Shown: positions 43,974 to 56,312 of the stretch, piece by piece
Numbering within the stretch: the first letter of the stretch is position 1
Layout: each line of letters starts with the position of its first letter
Source: Sanguinoderma infundibulare
Taxonomy: Eukaryota; Basidiomycota; Agaricomycetes; Polyporales; Polyporaceae
Assembly: GCA_032821775.1 (NCBI GenBank)
Contig: JAVLRN010000004.1
Span: 3,720,001-3,784,000, forward strand
Length of the DNA: 64,000 bases
Direction of reading: 5' to 3'
Notes under the pieces: model-generated
Databases searched by the model: none
Seen by the model: only the letters and a program-made list of their open reading frames with translations
What the model was told of the DNA's origin: nothing
Made by a program: the position numbers and the translations under genes

Positions 43974-46213
43974 TCATTCACACTCTTGCAGACCGGTGTG
44001 AATGATGCGAGCAGCGGATTCAGAGCGAGTCTTGAAGGCACACTGGAAAGGCTTGGGGTACCTGATGATAGACGTGTTAACCTCCTCACCCCGAATAGCA
44101 GATACCTCAAATACGCACGTAACAAGTCCGCTAATATACTCGCCAGTGGGTTCGATGACAGTCCCGTTCGCGTCTCGGGGCTTGGCCAGATCAAAAGTTG
44201 ACAGAACTGATGCGATGCCGATCCAGATCGAACCCAACGCCATGTAGCGTCCGGGACAGATCCTCCTGCCGAAGCCGAACGCTGCGAGCTCTGCATCGCG
44301 CATCTCGGGCCGCAGGCTGCCGTCCTCGTTCAGCCACCGTTCTGGGATAAATTCTTCGGGATCGGGGAACATGCGCTCATCGTGCAAGATCGCCCTGGCG
44401 ATGGGTAAGTTAAAATAGGAGAGACCGGATTGGACAGGCGGGACCACTAACCAAGAGTTCCCGACGACGATCGAACCTGAGGGAAGATGGTAGCCGTTGT
44501 ATATGTCGTCCGAAGTGAGCCGATGAGGAACAGCTGGGAATCGAATGTGTTGAATATTGTTTAGCGAACAACGTCCAAGGCAGTCTACGAACCTAGCGGG
44601 GTCACTGGACGCCATCTGTAGAAGTAGGGGACGGTGAGATTCTAGTCTGAGAACGCGTCCGACAATGCATACTGACCTGAGAACTTCCTTGACGAGGGCG
44701 GTCACATACGGCAAGGAGGGCTCGTCCGAGAAATCAGGGAGGCGGTCTCGACCGACGACACGGTCGACCTCAGCTTGCGCCTTCCGTTGGATGTCTGGGT
44801 ACAACAGCATGGCCAAGAAAAACGAGCCAAGCGCGGATACAGTCTTTCGCGAAAAGACGTCAGTGTATTCACAGGATCGACGATGAGGGTCACCGACCGT
44901 ATCAGAACCACCTAAAATTGGACCAAAAGGTTTAGCCCTCGCTTCCAATGGACGGCTGAAATAGAGACTTGCCTGTATAGGCCGCAGCGCCCACACCGCT
45001 GATGACCCTCTCCTTGCGATTCTTATCTTCGTCTTCGTTCAGTTCGTTCAACAGAGACAGCATCATCGACGGGCGAGCCTTGCCCTGGGCCTGCATGCCT
45101 AACGTGAGCCCGAAGAGCGTCTACAGCCATGGTTCAGTCGGATAAGCTCACCATCGCCTCCGTGACGGCCTTGAATGGGCGCTCGACCATGGCGTCGGTG
45201 GCTTTCTTCCACTCCGCAGCTTGACGCTTGAACGTCGCGCCTGGGAACCAGGAAGGGACATGCTTCACTGCGATACGAGGATTCGGCTCGCTGATCAGCA
45301 CGATGGGCAGGGCACTCACGGATGGGAATGTAGTCCACGAGATACGCCCCTGCGTTTCCGGCCATGGACATCGCGTGCAGCGCGGTCTCGGCGGTGGCTA
45401 TATAGGGGTCGTTCGTCGGCTGGACATCGATGCCATACGCGACACCCAAGATGAGAGATCCTGCCATGCTATCCGCCGGGTATCAGCGTTCCGGTAACCT
45501 ACAGAACGAAAGAAGAAGACGCACTGCCGCAGATGGGTCATGAAGTCCTCCGGCGATTCGAGAAGACGTCGAAGGAGTTCCCGCGCGACCTTGAGCTCTA
45601 TGGGACGGTAGCCCACGGCTGCGTTCGAATGGAAGAACTGATGAAAGACCCGGCGGCGCTCCCGCCAATCGTCGCCGTAGCCCATGAAAACGAAATGCCA
45701 GTTGCAGCCGACCCTATGAGGATGCCGGTCAACGATGAGTTTGCGAGAACGTGGCGTCGACCTACAATTCATTCAGCATGGGCAAACGAACCCTGTCCAG
45801 GCGCGTGGCAAACGTCGAGTGTCAGCTTTCAGCACGGTGTCAGCACGAAACGCACGTACCTGTCAGAGTAGAGCGATGATCGCTTCTCAAACAGATCGTG
45901 GGCAGCTTGAGCCGAATTGACGACGATGACAGGCGTGCCTGCAAGGTCCAGGTAGATGACATCTGAGCCTGTGCATCGGTATCGACGTTAACGATGCGGA
46001 TCCGAAGAAAGTGGAAGCGACGGGGAGCGTACGGAACTCTCGACTCCAACGGGCATAGGCTAGCCACTCGAACTCCTTGGGGACATCGAAGAGATTCCCC
46101 ACAAGCGGGACACCCTTGGGGCCCGGAGGGAGTGTCCGCCTCTTCCGGTGAAGCACGACGGCTGCGGCAACCGCAACTACGACGAATAGAGTGAGGAGTT
46201 GGATGTCAAACAT
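43974..46213 (-). CDS. Cytochrome P450 monooxygenase
   Basis: A multi-exon minus-strand gene. The start MFDIQLLTLFVVVAVAAAVV is an ER membrane anchor, followed by the basic and proline-rich hinge (RRTLPPGPKGVPLVGNLFDV). Then come GSDVIYLDLAGTPVIVVNS-like sequence near 45950, the I-helix GGSDTV (split from its continuation by an intron near 44900), an ExxR helix (KEVLR, near 44680), the PERW segment and the haem motif FGFGRRICPG (near 44250-44290). It resembles the mushroom P450s often annotated as O-methylsterigmatocystin oxidoreductase-like, a huge multigene group oxidising aromatic and lipophilic compounds. The substrate cannot be inferred. All key residues are visible, so it may be active; exon borders are not all resolved. 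Confidence 0.85.
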
Positions 46214-46908
46214 GGGAAGCGAACGAAGTATGGTCGGGGAGAGGTGGTCGGCCTGCCCTCTTAGCCTGGACGTATTTATCGACCTGGCCCAATTTGTTCC
46301 CGGTGCACCCCGTCATAACTTCATGACCCTCGGCAGTCCCTAAACAGGTGGGCGACGCAACGTGGTTCAGCCGAAAGACGTTACGGCAAACAGGGTTGAC
46401 CCACCCATAGTGTCCAAAGAAGTTCCCGCATATGGTCCCATGTTCCGGCGTCGAGGACGGGCCTTCGCTGCATAACTGTTAGGTAAAAAACCCGCGGGAA
46501 GATAGCAGGCCCACCGCTTCGTGTAACTTACACGAAGCGGCGTGCACGCTATTTTCACGCGGTGTAATTGCCGTTCAAGCTTTGCCTTTGCCGTCGGCGC
46601 TAGATCTCGCTCTGGTCGTCTGTTGCCAACCTTGTGGGGGCCTCACCCGGAGATCCCCAGAAGGACTTCTTCGGGAAGCAAACTACGGCGACTCCATTCC
46701 GAACTTGCAAACTCGCGTTCCCAGGCGCCAGCTCATATTGGAGGGCGAGAAGCATCGGACGACCGACTGTCCGGACCCCGATCGGATGTCGAACCGTCGG
46801 CTTCCTGGCTCAGGGTTGGTCTCAATGTGAATGCTAATATGAATGGCACGAGTATGAAGGTGTATGTAACTATTGCACGCACTAGGCAATCCATATTCTA
46901 TTTTGACC
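46214..46908. other. Intergenic region with a perfect 27-base palindrome
   Basis: The spacer between the P450 start and the Dis3 end. At 46514-46540 CCGCTTCGTGTAA and TTACACGAAGCGG flank one central base as an exact inverted repeat. No gene was recognised. Confidence 0.45.
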
Positions 46909-49900
46909 TCACAGGCTGCGCGAATCGATGGGCTGCGACAGAGCCATGACGACCCGCCCGCGCTGTGTGTTCTTGTCTTGCTCGACCTCGACCAGGACCT
47001 TCACCTTGTCGAACACCGCAACCGTCACCTCCTGTCCGCCCGCGGGGACTGTGATTGTGTAGTTCTCCGCATCGAACTGAATCTCGCGCTTGAAGGTCAC
47101 GAGCCCCTCGATTCCCAATCTAAACCGCAAGGTTTAGATACTCTTCTCGCCCCATACCGCATCGTCGGTCGGACCACGTACCTGGACACGAAGACGCCGA
47201 GACCATTCCTGAACGCGCGAATCACATACGCATCCTCGATTACCGTTTCCTTTGCGCTTCGCGATTTCAATGCGAGCCCGACGTAAAACTCAACGCTGGC
47301 CCGGCTCGCCATCTGGGCCATTCGGTGGCGCTTGTTGACGACGTCCAGGATGCGTTCGACGTGCGACTTGGAATGGAGGCTGGGATGGAGCGGTGTGTAG
47401 CCTATTGCGGCCGCGAGCTGGCGATGGGCCAGGACATCTTGGGCGCGATGGGATAAAGTTGGTGAGATAACGCAAGCGATGGCCCAGAAGGTTGAACTTA
47501 CCCGCGTAACGTCTGATCGGGCTCGTGAAGTGGGTATAGATAGGGCTTGCCAAACCATAATGGCCAAACGTGTCCCGGCCCACGCTGCCGGAGCAGAAGT
47601 ACTCTGCCGACAACATGCACCGTGTGGCCATGATGCGCACTAGTGTGTTGAAAGCGTGCTCGTTGGGATCCTGGCAACGCAATTGACTTGAGCACAGAGA
47701 ACGTTGACGCCATCAGGCATGCTTACAACACACTTGTCGAGCGATGCGGCGAGCGCGCCCGAGCTGGAGACGTCAAGTGCCATCCCTTTCCGTCTCCTGA
47801 GAATATCTTGCAACTTCTCAAAATTGGTGCGGGGAGGTGGCAGGTGTCGTCTATCGGCAAATCATTAACACGGATAGTGGTGCGACGTGGCACCGTGAAC
47901 GAACCTGAGGACCGCTGTCTGTGGGAACGTCTCCTGAATCTTCTGCGCGACACTGATGTTGGCGAGGAGCATGAACTCCTCTACCAGACTGTTGGTCTCA
48001 CGGAGTTCCTTCTGCTCCACGTCGATAGGATCAGAAGACTCGGAACTATCAAGCTGGATTTTGACTTCAGGCGAGGCCAGGTTGAGTGCGCCTGCTGCCA
48101 TCCTCCCAGCCTTCAGCTTCCGGGCCAGATGATTGAGGAGCCGGATACTCTCCGTAAGTTCGTCGGAAAGGTTCCTTGGCGCGTGACCAGTCAATCACAA
48201 GGACGCTCTCACGCACATATGGCACAGACATACGGGTCATCCTTGCGAATTTGTGCCTCCTCGTACGTAAAAGCCGACTTGGAGGCAATCACGGATTTTG
48301 TAAAACGCACGTTGACGATCTGCGCTTCTGGGGATAATTCCTGCGGGGTCCGGCATTCAGGAGACCAAAGCCCGTGTGAGATGATCGTGACGACGCACCC
48401 AAATCACCGAGAACGCGAGCCTCTCCACATGGGGACGGAGGGAACACAGGTTCGTTCCAAGGAGAGCGGGCAACATGTCGATTCGCTTGTCGACCAGGTA
48501 CACCGTCGTCCCACGAGCAGCGGCCTCGCTGTCCATGGGAGTGTCAGGGTGCACGAAGTGCGACACATCGGCAATGTCTGTCCCTCGCGTCAGCATTCGC
48601 ATCTTGCGTAAATTGGATGCACGTACGGACGCCAGCCTCGATATTCCCATTGGGGAGACGGCGCGCGTGGAGGGCGTCGTCAATATCTTGGCAGCCTAAA
48701 CCATAAACCAACCTTAAAGTCTTCCAGATTTGATCACGAGTAGCAACACGCACCTGGAGGGTCAATTGAGCAAATTATGAGATCCCGTAAATCCTCCCTG
48801 TCCTTCCAGTTCGGGTCTGCCGAGTTCTTCGGGGGGACGATCCATTCGTCACCCTCCGCGGGGAGACAGTCCAGAATCGCCTTCCCGAAGGGCCTGTAGG
48901 GCACATCAAATTCCAGCAGCAGAGATTCTTGCTCCGCCTCCTTGCTCTGCACCTTTCCGAGAGCACGGACGAAGTGACCTTCGGGGTATCGAGAGGTGCG
49001 TTCCCATCGATCGATTGTCACCAAGATCTTCTGGCCAAGAAGCGTTGGCGCTTGGCGAGTCCGCAGGCGGATTCGCGGCAGCAGTCGGGAGACCGGGGTA
49101 GCGAAGACGGTTTGCAGAGAAAGCGACGTGGAATTCATCGAGGTCAGAGACGTACTATCGATGTGACACACATATCTGTAATCAGGCAAAAACGGGGGTG
49201 TTAATAACGCAGTTAATATGACCGAAAACAGTGACCACATACGATCGCCAGTTCCGTTTGATGATGCCAACCACCCGCCCTGTGGGTTGCTTGCTAGAAG
49301 GTGCCAGCTTAGCCGATTCACCCTGTAGTGCTTTCCGCTCCGCAACGGTCTCTTCGTCAACGACCTCCTCTTCTGAATCATCTGCGTCATCGTTCTTCAG
49401 AGTAGCTATTCGAGGATAGCGTAAGGAACTCGCGTATCACCAGACGAAGTAGAAGCCGTACCTTCCTGATCTACCACTTCGTCCAACGGAGCTTTCCAGT
49501 CCTTTTCGGCGAAAACCTCCACGGCTACGATGTCGCCTTGGACGGCACGGTTCATGTGCTCCCGGCCGACAAGAAGCACCGGTTTCTCGAAACCGGGCAC
49601 AGGCACGCTTCCCTGAATGCAATATCAGCCGCCGGCTTTTGCATTCTGGAGCGATCGACGAGAACGTGCGTACTTCGAGATAGTTGTACTGATTGGCGTT
49701 GAAATGACCCTGGTGCAATTGGCCCGACTTTACACCCGCGAGAAGAGTGGCCATGGGGAGATACTGTGACAGGATCAACTCTGAGCCAAACGGACATGCG
49801 ATAGAGATGCGGCGAACTCACGTCCGGATAGAGTACTTGGCGTGTGGCGGCGGCCGCGGTAGGTTCCAGGCTATCCGAGCCGGCAGCTGCAAGCAAGTCC

Positions 49901-50915
49901 AGCAACTCGTTCGACTCTTTGAGACCCTCGACGTATCTTCGAACTAATTATCGGTTGTAATGCGTCACTTGGGACGGAGATACGCGTGGGACATACCAGA
50001 CACGCAAGAGAGACCTTCCTTCTCCGCCTTTTGGCGATTCGCGACGTCATCGGTCAAAAGGACGACAAGCGGCAAGGATGGTCTTGACTGGCCTCGAACG
50101 GGCGGGCGAGAGAAGGATAGGTGGCTGTTGTACCATGAAGTGGCCTTACGGATACCTGCGTAAGATAACGTTGCGAAGTTCAGCGGGAGCCAGCCTTCGA
50201 AATTTTCAAAATGCTACCTCGATCGTTACGATCGTTCGGCGACTCGCCCTCCTCGCGTACTATCGCAGTCTCTCTAGATTACTACTGTCGGCATGTTTGA
50301 TCACAATCGCTCGACACGCCACACTCACGAACGGTATTCGTTGTAGAAGACCCAGATATTCTTGTCGTCCGACTTCACGAGGGCCTTCAGACGATTGTAT
50401 AGCGGTAATGAACGGTGCCGGACCTCTTCCATGACAGTCTGAAGGAGTATGATGGGAGGATTGAACTTAGACGATTCCATTAAGTCCATCTAAACATACA
50501 TCGTATGAGTTATGCGGGTTGAGGCCGGGTGAGACCAGTGCGCAGCGAGGAGGCCTGGGCGGATCCACGAGTCTTAAATGAAAGCAGGAGAAGACAGACC
50601 TGGGACAGAAATATGTTGGTGTCGGGCAAGACGAAATGCCCGTTGGGGAAGGAAGGGTGATCGAGGGACCCTGAGGAAGATAGAACGGCGTCGTGACTCG
50701 CGCAGAGGCTGCAGCTGTGTATGCCGCATGCAACATCGTCACGGAGGTACCGTTCGCGAAGGACTGAAAGGGTCACATTGGTTGCGGGAATGAAGAGGAA
50801 GCCACAATTGCGACGCACCCTTGATAACCTTCCCCCTCGCAGTTTTCTTGAAGAACTTCCTCTGGGTCACTACCGCTTCCGCTCGAGGTCGCTTGCGAAT
50901 AGAAATTTCAGGCAT
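46909..50915 (-). CDS. DIS3: Exosome exoribonuclease Dis3/Rrp44
   Basis: A gene of many exons on the minus strand. The start at 50915 gives [18 protein letters not shown] followed by [14 protein letters not shown], then the zinc-binding [11 protein letters not shown] segment. The PIN endonuclease domain follows ([13 protein letters not shown], then [20 protein letters not shown]). Cold-shock domains appear ([20 protein letters not shown] near 49570; [14 protein letters not shown] near 48990). The RNB catalytic domain has [17 protein letters not shown] near 48650-48700, [26 protein letters not shown] sequence by position near 48560, and [19 protein letters not shown] near 47530. It ends with an S1 domain to SRSL at 46909. 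It is the only catalytic subunit of the RNA exosome core, degrading and trimming RNA 3' to 5' in nucleus and cytoplasm. PIN and RNB acidic residues are present. Confidence 0.9.
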
Positions 50916-51534
50916 TCAAATGAAGACGGGGGATAACTGACGAGATTGGGCGAGGTAAAGTTGGGGGAGAGGTTGAGGACGAGGTGTAAAGTGCAAGTCG
51001 AGCGGATCCTCTGCGGCCCGGGCTGCGGAGCCTTGCGGAGCTCACACGCGCCACTTGAAGCTGCTTTCGGAGATTGGAAAACTTGTAAATACTCCCTTAT
51101 AATAATAATATAATTTGAAGGACCGCCGTGCGCAGCCCACTAAATGTCCCGACCCCATATCCAACCAAGTTTGTTGGCAGCATCCGCCATGTGGTTTTCA
51201 AGGGAAGAGCGCAAGCTTCAATGTACCAAGGTTGTGCGTAATCTGCGCTGTAAACAAGACTGCGTTCGGGGCAGCGGAACCAAAACGGAGCACCATCAAA
51301 CGGTCACATCCGACAACTTCAAGACCTCCATCCATCCTTGCTTGCTTCAACCACGCAGCAGAAGGCTGGGCACAGCTGTATACGCTTCGTCCTCGAGTTC
51401 ATTACCGTGACATTCCAACAATATCCGCCACGACGTCTCTGATCAGCACCTGACTTATGGCACCCACGTTCGCTACCAGCGCTCCATAAATGCCAGCCTT
51501 TTTACCGCTCTGCTTACTTGCTGCCTCGTCGACC
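50916..51534. promoter_or_regulatory. Divergent region, Dis3 / acid phosphatase
   Basis: 619 bases between two head-to-head starts. It includes an AT-rich run (TTATAATAATAATATAATT at 51097-51115) and no recognised gene. It should hold both promoters. Confidence 0.45.
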
Positions 51535-53374
51535 ATGAACCGCTACCTGGCGTGGTTCTTACGCATTCCCGTTCTATGTTGTCTAGCGAGACTCGCATCC
51601 AGCCAGTCGGGGACAATATCGTCCGTAGCAGGCGTCTACAACTCATCAACAACTCCCGCGAATCTCCCATGGAACACGTACAACTACTGCAATGCCCCAC
51701 ACGTCAATGCTAAGCACTATTCCAAGCCAACCAACGCCTCGGATGCGAAGCTTGTCTACATGAACGCGGTCATCCGCCACCACAAGGTATGTCAACGGAC
51801 ATGGACCGAGAGAACATGAGCTGACCCACCGCTGATGTAGCGCACTCCGGACAATCTCTACCCGAAGGAGAATGAACTGAACTCTATCCCGTGGAATTGC
51901 GCAGACTTCCCCCAATTTAATTATGGAGGGGGGAGCCCGTCGGCACAGATCTTCCACAACACGGAGCTTCCTGCCTGGCACCCGTTTCTCTCGCTGTTTT
52001 GGAATGGTACCTGCGACGAAGGCCAACTGACACGCGAGGGTCTCGTGGATTCTATTGCACATGGGAAGGTATCGTCTATTCCTTGGCCCCTCTTCGGAGC
52101 GAGTGCCGGGCCTTCTACGCTTCTCCTGCTGCACGGAAACTGATAGCGATCCTAGGATTTCTGGGGCGTATACGCCCACGAACTCGGGTTCCTGCAATCT
52201 GTCAACGAGAGGGACATCTTCGTTCGGACGTCCGTTGAGACGAGGACAATGCAAGTTGCCGGTGGTGTCATCGCGGGCATGGATCCTACTTTTGCGTCGA
52301 AGGCCTTTCCGGTCACGACGCAGCCTTCGCCGGTGAGTTTCCTGACATTCCCAGCCGTTTGGCACAAGTCGCCATGCCTACAGTCGCACGGTGTTCAACG
52401 AATGCTGTTGCCAAACATATTGCAGAATTTCATAGTACACTTCCCAATTACTGATGATGTCTTCCTCTCGCAGATCGACTCCATCCCGCCGAACTACCCA
52501 TGCGCGAACGCGAACAACATCCGCAACGCGTACCAGTCCGTGCCGGCCTGGACGGACCATCTCCAGCAAAATGCCGATCTGAAGGCGCGGCTGGATGCCA
52601 CGCTCGGCACCGCCGGGCTCGCCGACTGGGCTTCCTGGTGTGAGTTTCGCCATTAGCCGTTCAACTTCTCGACTTCGACGGTTCCACTGCACCCCTTGTG
52701 CTTAAGAATCAAACGGCTCATCGCCGCACCCACAGACGATCACTTCTTCGACACGTTTTCCTCGCGGACGTGTCATGGCCACCCCCTGCCGTGCAACTCG
52801 ACCGGGGGCTGCGTGTCCGAAGCCGACGCCGCGAAGGTGTTCGCGATCGGCGACTTTGAGTACAAGTGCGTGCCATGCCCGCGCTGAATCGCGCCTGATG
52901 ACGTATGCATCGTGTTGACCGGCCGCTTCTATAGCTACATCTGGAACGCCGCGGTGAACGCGACGGTGTACAACCAGCTGACGGCCGGGGTGTTCGTGCA
53001 GGAGCTCGCGCAGAACTTCAAGCTGTTCAGGGAAGGTGGCGAGCGGTTCAAGCTGCGGTTCTACGTCGGACACGACGGGACGCTGATCCGCCTCGCGTCC
53101 GCGCTCGGGTTCGGGAAGATCGCGCCCCTTCGGTGGCCCGCGCTTGGGTCCGAGATCGTCATGGAGGTAGGCGTGTCCCCCGACGTCGTCTAAAATGGTG
53201 TGCTGATGGGCATCGTCGCAGGTTTGGCAGGCGGGCGGGGAGGAGCACTTTGTGCGCGTCTTCCACGAGGGGACGGTGGTGCATGGGTTCGAGTGGATCG
53301 AGATAGATACGTTTATCAACAGCCTTGACGCACAGGTTCCAGAGAACATCTTCGAAGCATGCAATGGGCCTTGA
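51535..53374 (+). CDS. Secreted histidine acid phosphatase
   Basis: Seven exons, 51535-51786, 51841-52068, 52156-52332, 52474-52639, 52736-52865, 52935-53166 and 53222-53374, give about 445 residues. The first 23 or so residues are a signal peptide (LRIPVLCCLARLASSQS). The catalytic motif RHHKRTP (residues 81-87) holds the phospho-accepting histidine, and the proton donor pair GHDG is at 363-366. Several Asn-X-Ser/Thr sites (for example NSST and NGTC) and paired cysteines fit secretion. The two-domain fold belongs to the phosphoglycerate mutase-like branch 2; such enzymes scavenge phosphate from organic esters outside the cell. Its 3' end converges on kinase-like gene 2, and its last exons are duplicated as fragments at 20.0 and 55.0 kb. 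This is the only complete copy. Confidence 0.88.
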
Positions 53375-53476
53375 GCCATCACCAAATTTCTACCAGATAC
53401 ATGTAGTTGCGCTCTACACAAATGGATACATAGTACAGTTGCAACACCGTGCATGAGAAGACCAACGCGCCTCGGT

Positions 53477-54555
53477 TCAACGTCGGCCTGCATCGTCGGC
53501 AATCATACGGACCCAGTTCCACACTGCCTCCTTCATACCCCTAGGAGTCTCGTTGATTCTCCTCGAGAGCTCAAAGTCGATGATGCGGTAGTTGAATCGA
53601 CGCTTTGACTTGGAAGACCGTTTGCCTTTCAGACCAGGGGGTGAGGCCGGTGCGCATAGAATGTTCGAGTAGATGACATCTTGGTGGTCGATATTGAGCT
53701 TAATGAGTTGCCCAAACATGGCCATGAGCTCGTCACTGGAAACGATCGTCATGTTAGCCTAAACTCGAGGACATTGCTTGTGGAAACGCACTGCAGCTCC
53801 TTCTTAGGAACGCTCCCGATGGGAATATGGTCTCCAAGTCGTTCCAAAACCATGACGTTGAGGCTGGCCGAGGGGTGGGGAGGCCTGAAGTCGTCGTTGG
53901 GATCGATAGGGAACTTGCACTTTGGATCCCATGGTACGATCGACATCGTCCGCAGATCGACGGTTGAACGGAAGTAGCCGAAGCACCGAGCGACGACGAA
54001 GCCTTGGATAGAGTGCATGTCTTGGTACATCCCCGCCTCCTGGGCTAGGGCCTTTCCCCTCCGTTCGCCGGCAATTTTGATGACCAAGGGAGGGACGTAG
54101 AAAGGATAGCTCTCCGGGTCGACTACCTTGAGCGCGAAGACCCAAGAGCGTCGCTCGGCTAGAGCATTGTAGTAATCTTCCTCGTCCTCCTCATCGCTGT
54201 CGTAGTACTCGTCCTCGTTGGGTTTCGGAAGCTCTTCGTCTAACTGAACCCGGAGCACTAACGGCGGACCACCGCTGGGTGGCGGCGGCGGAGGGATTGG
54301 CGGCAAGGCTGGGAGATACATGGTGGGGAACTTCTCGAAGTCCCTGGGCAGGACCGTCCTGTAGGGCGCCGGCGCGGCTCGAGAAAGAAGGACCTGTATG
54401 GGATTGCCACTTTGATCCTTCCCGAGCCCGGATTCGATGCAGAGCGACGTAATCGCGTCCAAAGGCTAGTGGATCGGCTTAGCCAGTAGCCATTAAGCAA
54501 ACGTAGACGATCATACACTCACCAGGGCGCGGCGTTTCTTGCTGAGCTCAGGCAT
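53477..54555 (-). CDS. Small kinase-like protein, copy 2
   Basis: Exons 54555-54523, 54465-53792 and 53735-53477 give about 321 residues, colinear with copy 1 in exon lengths (33, 674 and 259 bases). Sequence is nearly identical, including IDHQDVIYSNIL, RIIDFELSRR and the acidic YYDSDEEDEEDYYN stretch. Differences include MPELS at the start instead of MAELS and an H for Q at the second splice junction. The frame is intact. It ends 102 bases from the end of the phosphatase gene, on the opposite strand. It probably arose by duplication together with the phosphatase 3' end. Confidence 0.75.
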
Positions 54556-54849
54556 GTCTAAACAGTCAAGTGCCAGCAGAGACAGCTGTGGTTGAAGAAG
54601 TTTGGTTGGTTTCCTGCTGTGCGGCGGAGTCAAGAATTTGCTGAGCCACCCTATCGACTGTCAATGTTGCGGTTCGACAAGGTGAGCAACAGTGGAGAAG
54701 TTAGCGACGATGACGGTGGAGTATAGAGGGAGTTCAACGCTCTGCGGGTTTCGGTGGCTGTTGATGGCTCCGGGCCTCCGGCCGTCCATGGGCGTCAACG
54801 GGACAGAGGCCACACCGATGCAGCCGCCATACGACTTACCTTATGTACA
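54556..54849. other. Spacer between duplicated modules
   Basis: This stretch lies between kinase-like gene 2 and the next F-box/phosphatase scrap. It lacks the EMC1-side promoter sequence found upstream of copies 1 and 3, so the duplicated block ends close to the start codon here. No gene was recognised. Confidence 0.4.
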
Positions 54850-55142
54850 TCACACAGGCAGTGGTATACTCTTAACCTCGCCTTGTGCTCGAAGCTCGAG
54901 TCCTCTTGTCCACATCTATTTCCCTGCCTCCTCTGACGACCCGCAGTCGTGGGGGAGGGTGGTGCGTGGGTTTGTGTGGATCCCGATGGATACATTTATC
55001 AATAGCTTTGTCGCACAGGTTCCGGAGAACATTTTCGAGGGATGCAATGACTCTTGGTGGATCACGAAATTGTTACTAGATTCATACGTAGTCGCGCTCT
55101 ATGGAAATGGACACATAGTACAGGTGCAACACCGTGCATGAG
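54850..55142 (+). pseudogene. Fused scrap of F-box family and phosphatase 3' end
   Basis: The first hundred bases match the leucine-rich part of the F-box family (TLNLALCSKLES, then PHLFP). From about 54955 it becomes the last phosphatase exon (VRGFVWIPMDTFINSF, VAQVPENIFEGCNDSWW) and runs to a stop at 55142. The same order, F-box then phosphatase 3' end then convergent kinase-like gene, exists at 21.3-19.0 kb on the other strand. It is non-functional. Confidence 0.65.
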
Positions 55143-55161
55143 AAGACCAACGCGCCTCGGT

Positions 55162-56312
55162 TCAATGTTGGCCTGCATAGTCGGCAATCATACGGACCCA
55201 GTTCCACACTGCCTCCTTCATAGCCCCAGGAGTCTTGTTGATTCTCCTCGAGAGCTCAAAGTCGATGATGCGGTAGTTGAATCGACGCTTTGACTTGGAA
55301 GACCGTTTGCCTTTCAGACCAGGGGGTGAGGCCGGTGCGCATAGAATGTTCGAGTAGATGACATCTTGGTGGTCGATATTGAGGTTGATGAGTTGCCGAA
55401 ACATGGCCGTGAGCTCGTCCCTGGAAACGATCGTCATGTTAGCCTAAACTCGAGGACATTGCTTGTGGAAACGCACTGCAACTCCTTCTTAGGAACACTC
55501 CCGATGGGAATATGGTCTCCAAGTCGTTCTAAAACCATGACGTTGAGGCTCGCCGAGGGGTGGGGAGGCCTGAAGTCGTCGTTGGGATCGATAGGGAACT
55601 TGCACTTTGGATCCCATGGTACGATTGACATCGTCCGCAGATCGACGGTTGAACGGAAGTAGCCGAAGCACCGAGCGACGACAAAGCCTTGGATAGAGTG
55701 CATGTCTTGGTACATCCCCGCCTCCTGGGCTAGGGCCTTTCCCCTCCGTTCGCCGGCGATTTTGATGACCAAGGGAGGGACGTAGAAAGGATAGCTCTCC
55801 GGGTCGACTACCTTGAGCGCGAAGACCCAAGAGCGTCGCTCGGCTAGAGCATTGAAGTAATCTTCCTCGTCCTCCTCGTCCTCCTCGTCGTCCGACCAGT
55901 CCTTGTGCACGTCCTCTTCCTCCTCGTCATCGAACTCATCCTTGTCGTGCTTCTCCTCATCTGGTGGTGTCTGGGTGAGTATAGGAAGCTCTTCGTCTAG
56001 CTGAACCCGGAGCACTAACGGCGGGCCACCGCTCAGTGGCGGCGGCGGAGGGAGGGGCGGCAAGGCTGGTAGATACATGTTGGGGAACTTCTCGAAGTGC
56101 TTGGGCAGGACCGTCCTGGAGGGCGCCGGCACCGCTCGAGAAAGAAGGACCTGTATGGGATTGCCACTTTGATCCTTCCCGAGCCCGGATTCGATGCAGA
56201 GCGACGTAATCGCGTCCAAAGGCTAGTGGATCGGCTTAGCCAGTAGTCATTAAGAAAACGTAGACGATCATACACTCACCAGGGCGCGGCGTTTCTTGCT
56301 GAGCTCAGCCAT
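55162..56312 (-). CDS. Small kinase-like protein, copy 3, with acidic insertion
   Basis: Exons 56312-56280, 56222-55477 and 55420-55162 give about 345 residues. Exons 1 and 3 match copies 1 and 2 in length; exon 2 is 72 bases longer. The extra 24 residues fall in the acidic linker and add a second Asp/Glu-rich run (DEFDDEEEEDVHKDWSDDEE). The catalytic-loop-like HQDVIYSN and IIDFELS motifs are kept. It is head to head with the EMC1 pseudogene, mirroring the intact EMC1/kinase-like pair at 14-20 kb, and tail to tail with a phosphatase scrap. The frame is open, so it may be expressed. Confidence 0.75.

Noticed and set aside
43974..46213. P450, glutathione transferase and GNAT as a secondary-metabolite cluster
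   Set aside because: They lie up to 40 kb apart, separated by housekeeping genes, and no backbone enzyme such as a polyketide synthase, peptide synthetase or terpene cyclase is present.
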